From assembly GCF_014873535.1 (NCBI RefSeq), contig NZ_JADBEF010000001.1, positions 310,001-374,000 on the forward strand: DNA of 64,000 nucleotides, given 5' to 3'. Each line of letters starts with the position of its first letter. The stretch's first letter is position 1. Below the pieces are notes generated by a model. That model did not search any database and was not told the origin of the DNA. It saw nothing but the letters and a program-made list of their open reading frames with translations. The DNA comes from Nonomuraea africana (lineage in GTDB: Bacteria > Actinomycetota > Actinomycetes > Streptosporangiales > Streptosporangiaceae). The translations under genes were made by a program, and so were the position numbers. Positions 62,333 through 64,000 of the stretch are shown piece by piece.

Positions 62333-63328
62333 TCACTGCAGTGTTCGGCGGTCGGCCAGGACCGCGGCGCCACCCACGTAGACGTTGCGGCTCTTCCCCT
62401 TGGTCACGGTGAGGACCGCTGAGCGTCCGGCCCGGGTGTACTGGGCGATCTGCAGCTCCTGGCCGTCGCTGACGTGCGGGTCGGCGCTGACCTGGGCAGC
62501 GCTCGAGACGCCGGTGGCCCGATCCACGACGAGGCTCCGGCCGAGGTAGGCATTCACCTGGATCACGTGCTCGGGCGACGATGTCGTGCTGTTGCGGCAG
62601 AACAGGTGGATTCCGTTGATGTCGAGCTCGCGCTGCAGGGCCATCAACCGGTCGTAGTTCAGACTGTCCAGTTCCCGGCGCAGTCGAGCGAAGGTGGCGG
62701 GTGTCACTTCGATGGTCAGCTTGGGTGATCCGACGGACAGGACCGGCAGACCGTCGGCCAGGGATGGCAGTGGCAGGTGGAAGATCCTCTCCAGCGCCTG
62801 TTCGTGACCGTACGCAACCCAGGGCTCCTGTGAGACGAAGTGCAGCATGACCGTTCGGGCACGGGGAAGCGAGGCGCGTGCGGAGCCTCCGGCCGACGTG
62901 GTGATCAGAAGATCGCGGCCTGGCACGGTGAGCCCGGCCTCGGCGAGCGTGTGTGCGGCGCCGATGAAGCCGTGGGCGCACGCGCCGAGTGTTCTGCCGG
63001 TCGGGGTCAGGACAGTGAGGTTGAGCTCGTACCCGTAGGGGTCGTCTGGCCCGCGTGGCTCGCGGACGGCGTCGATGAACACGGTTTCGGGGGTACCAGT
63101 GCGGCGGGCCAGCGCCTGGCGCTGTTCCACGTCCCAGGTTCCGACGTCGGCGCCCATGACGACGGCGAAGGGGTTGCCAAGCCCGTTATGCGGATCGCGG
63201 ATGTCGACGAAGGCCGAGCCGAACACGACGGAGGTCCGGTACGGCAGCGTCACCAGCCGCCCCATAGGCATCGCGGCAGGGGACGACGTCGCCTCGGGCA
63301 GTCGGCCCGAGGCGTTCGTGCTGCTCAT
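62333..63328 (-). CDS. PhzF-family protein
   Basis: The product has 331 residues with the PhzF/diaminopimelate-epimerase-like double fold. FVDIRDPHNGLGNPFAVVMG is the N-terminal signature (normally xVDVFTxxPxxGNP). ALARRTGTPETVFIDA is the family's active-site stretch, with Glu in PETVF, and LGACAHGFIGAAHTLAEAG corresponds to the GHxTxG region, here CAHGF. It may isomerise or epimerise a small acid. The altered second motif makes function less certain. ATG 63328 overlaps the stop of the metallo-beta-lactamase-fold gene (ATGA). Confidence 0.8.
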   Translation of the reverse strand: MSSTNASGRLPEATSSPAAMPMGRLVTLPYRTSVVFGSAFVDIRDPHNGLGNPFAVVMGADVGTWDVEQRQALARRTGTPETVFIDAVREPRGPDDPYGYELNLTVLTPTGRTLGACAHGFIGAAHTLAEAGLTVPGRDLLITTSAGGSARASLPRARTVMLHFVSQEPWVAYGHEQALERIFHLPLPSLADGLPVLSVGSPKLTIEVTPATFARLRRELDSLNYDRLMALQRELDINGIHLFCRNSTTSSPEHVIQVNAYLGRSLVVDRATGVSSAAQVSADPHVSDGQELQIAQYTRAGRSAVLTVTKGKSRNVYVGGAAVLADRRTLQ

Positions 63329-64000
63329 GGATTTGGCCAGAGGACGAAAAGGGGGTAGGCGCGCCGGCTGGGCCGGTCGCCGATCTCCTTGATCGCCGCG
63401 CGGATCTCGTGCAGGTGCCCGGTGGTCATTTGCAGTGGGGGCTCGTCGGGCTGGTAGGTGGTGCGGATCGGGTAGTCCACGCCTGGCTGCCTGGTCATCT
63501 CGATGTGGCAGCCGAGCACGTGGGTGACCAGTCGGCGGTCGGAGAAGTCGATCAGGCGGTCGATGGTCTGGGCGAAGGCCGACCAGTCCTGAATGTAGAG
63601 ACGGCCCGGGTAGACCGTGTCGCCAGTGAGCAGGAACCCGGTCCACCGGTCGTAGAACGTAACCGCCGCCTCGTGGTGGCCCGGGGTGGCCAGGCACTCC
63701 AAAACACGGCCTCCCAGGTCGACCTGTGCCACGGCGTCGGGATCCTCGCTGAACCCGAAGTACTCCCAGGCGGTGGCCAGGTCCGCGCCGACCACCGTGG
63801 TGTCGGGGCGGTCGGCGAACTGATCGTCGCCCGCGATGTGGTCGCCATGCGGGTGGGTGTGCAGTACCAACAGGTGGTACTCCTCCCGGGGGTGACGGGC
63901 GAGCCAGCCGGCGACGAGCCCATCGACCACCCGGCGCAGGGGGAAGAACTCGGCGGATGCCGTGGCTCCGGTATCGATCAACACCGCACGTGCGTTTCCC
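63325..64000 (-). CDS. metallo-beta-lactamase-fold hydrolase, 5' end beyond window
   Basis: At least 224 residues are visible. The zinc motif HTHPHGDHIAG (HxHxDH), then GHHEAAVTFYD (His), LLTGDTVYPGRLYI (Asp) and a late GCHIEM (His) give the full binuclear metal site. The frame is open to the window edge (GNARAVLIDTGATAS), so the start lies beyond 64000. The family contains thiolesterases, lactonases and glyoxalase II-like enzymes. It is co-transcribed with the PhzF-like gene. Confidence 0.85.
   Translation of the reverse strand, partial: GNARAVLIDTGATASAEFFPLRRVVDGLVAGWLARHPREEYHLLVLHTHPHGDHIAGDDQFADRPDTTVVGADLATAWEYFGFSEDPDAVAQVDLGGRVLECLATPGHHEAAVTFYDRWTGFLLTGDTVYPGRLYIQDWSAFAQTIDRLIDFSDRRLVTHVLGCHIEMTRQPGVDYPIRTTYQPDEPPLQMTTGHLHEIRAAIKEIGDRPSRRAYPLFVLWPNP

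Overview
The window is high-GC DNA with many GTG/TTG starts, ATGA/GTGA gene overlaps and LmbE-free, streptomycete-like accessory content. It suggests a filamentous actinomycete, most likely of the Streptosporangiaceae/Nonomuraea type (inference from gene style only). The whole stretch looks like accessory chromosome: it is studded with transposase fragments and decayed genes, and no tRNA, rRNA or CRISPR was seen.

0.7-8.7 kb: a three-gene operon on the minus strand (MFS exporter, S9 prolyl peptidase, beta-lactamase-fold hydrolase) lies divergent from a two-component system whose response regulator carries a 7-nt deletion. A second beta-lactamase-fold hydrolase follows. 8.7-15 kb: a graveyard of fragments (NUDIX, LysR, OppF-type ATPase, several IS) around an intact glyoxalase-fold protein, a secreted beta-lytic M23 peptidase with a P-domain, and a helix-turn-helix regulator. 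14.7-24.4 kb: a carbohydrate locus with a secreted GH18-like protein and its internally deleted paralogue, a GntR/LacI-type regulator, a CUT1 ABC importer, a Gfo/Idh/MocA dehydrogenase, a sugar isomerase-like TIM barrel and a convergent enolase-superfamily enzyme. 24.4-36 kb: more decayed genes, a secreted alpha/beta hydrolase, two epoxide hydrolases, an MFS-SGNH pair divergent from a TetR gene with a clear palindromic operator, and a WYL regulator divergent from a hydrolase pair.

36.2-59.8 kb is the main find: a nonribosomal peptide/polyketide metallophore-type cluster. Its domain inventory matches that of yersiniabactin synthetase almost one for one: one aryl/acyl carrier, three Cy domains, a single Cys-type A domain, three PCPs, KS-AT-KR-ACP and TE, three methyltransferases or more, and one imine-reductase candidate. 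The parts are redistributed. PCP-Cy-PCP is a separate protein, the last Cy runs straight into the TE with no PCP between them, all C-methyltransferases are free-standing, and the reductase is of the saccharopine-dehydrogenase type. A complete Opp/Nik-type ABC importer (lipoprotein, two permeases, fused double ATPase) sits inside the operon in place of YbtPQ. The divergent promoter region carries two Zur-like palindromes, one over a predicted leaderless promoter, and no IdeR/DmdR-type iron box was seen. The best reading is a zinc-responsive thiazoline metallophore pathway. Genes for the aryl starter (salicylate synthase and ligase) are not in the window.

The cluster is bracketed by inverted, outward-reading copies of the same IS fragment (about 35.86-36.15 and 60.02-60.36 kb). 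A second IS family appears at 1-243, 10.4-10.9 and 60.6-61.7 kb. The right end holds a decayed C39-like peptidase, a PhzF-fold protein and a metallo-beta-lactamase-fold protein cut by the window edge.
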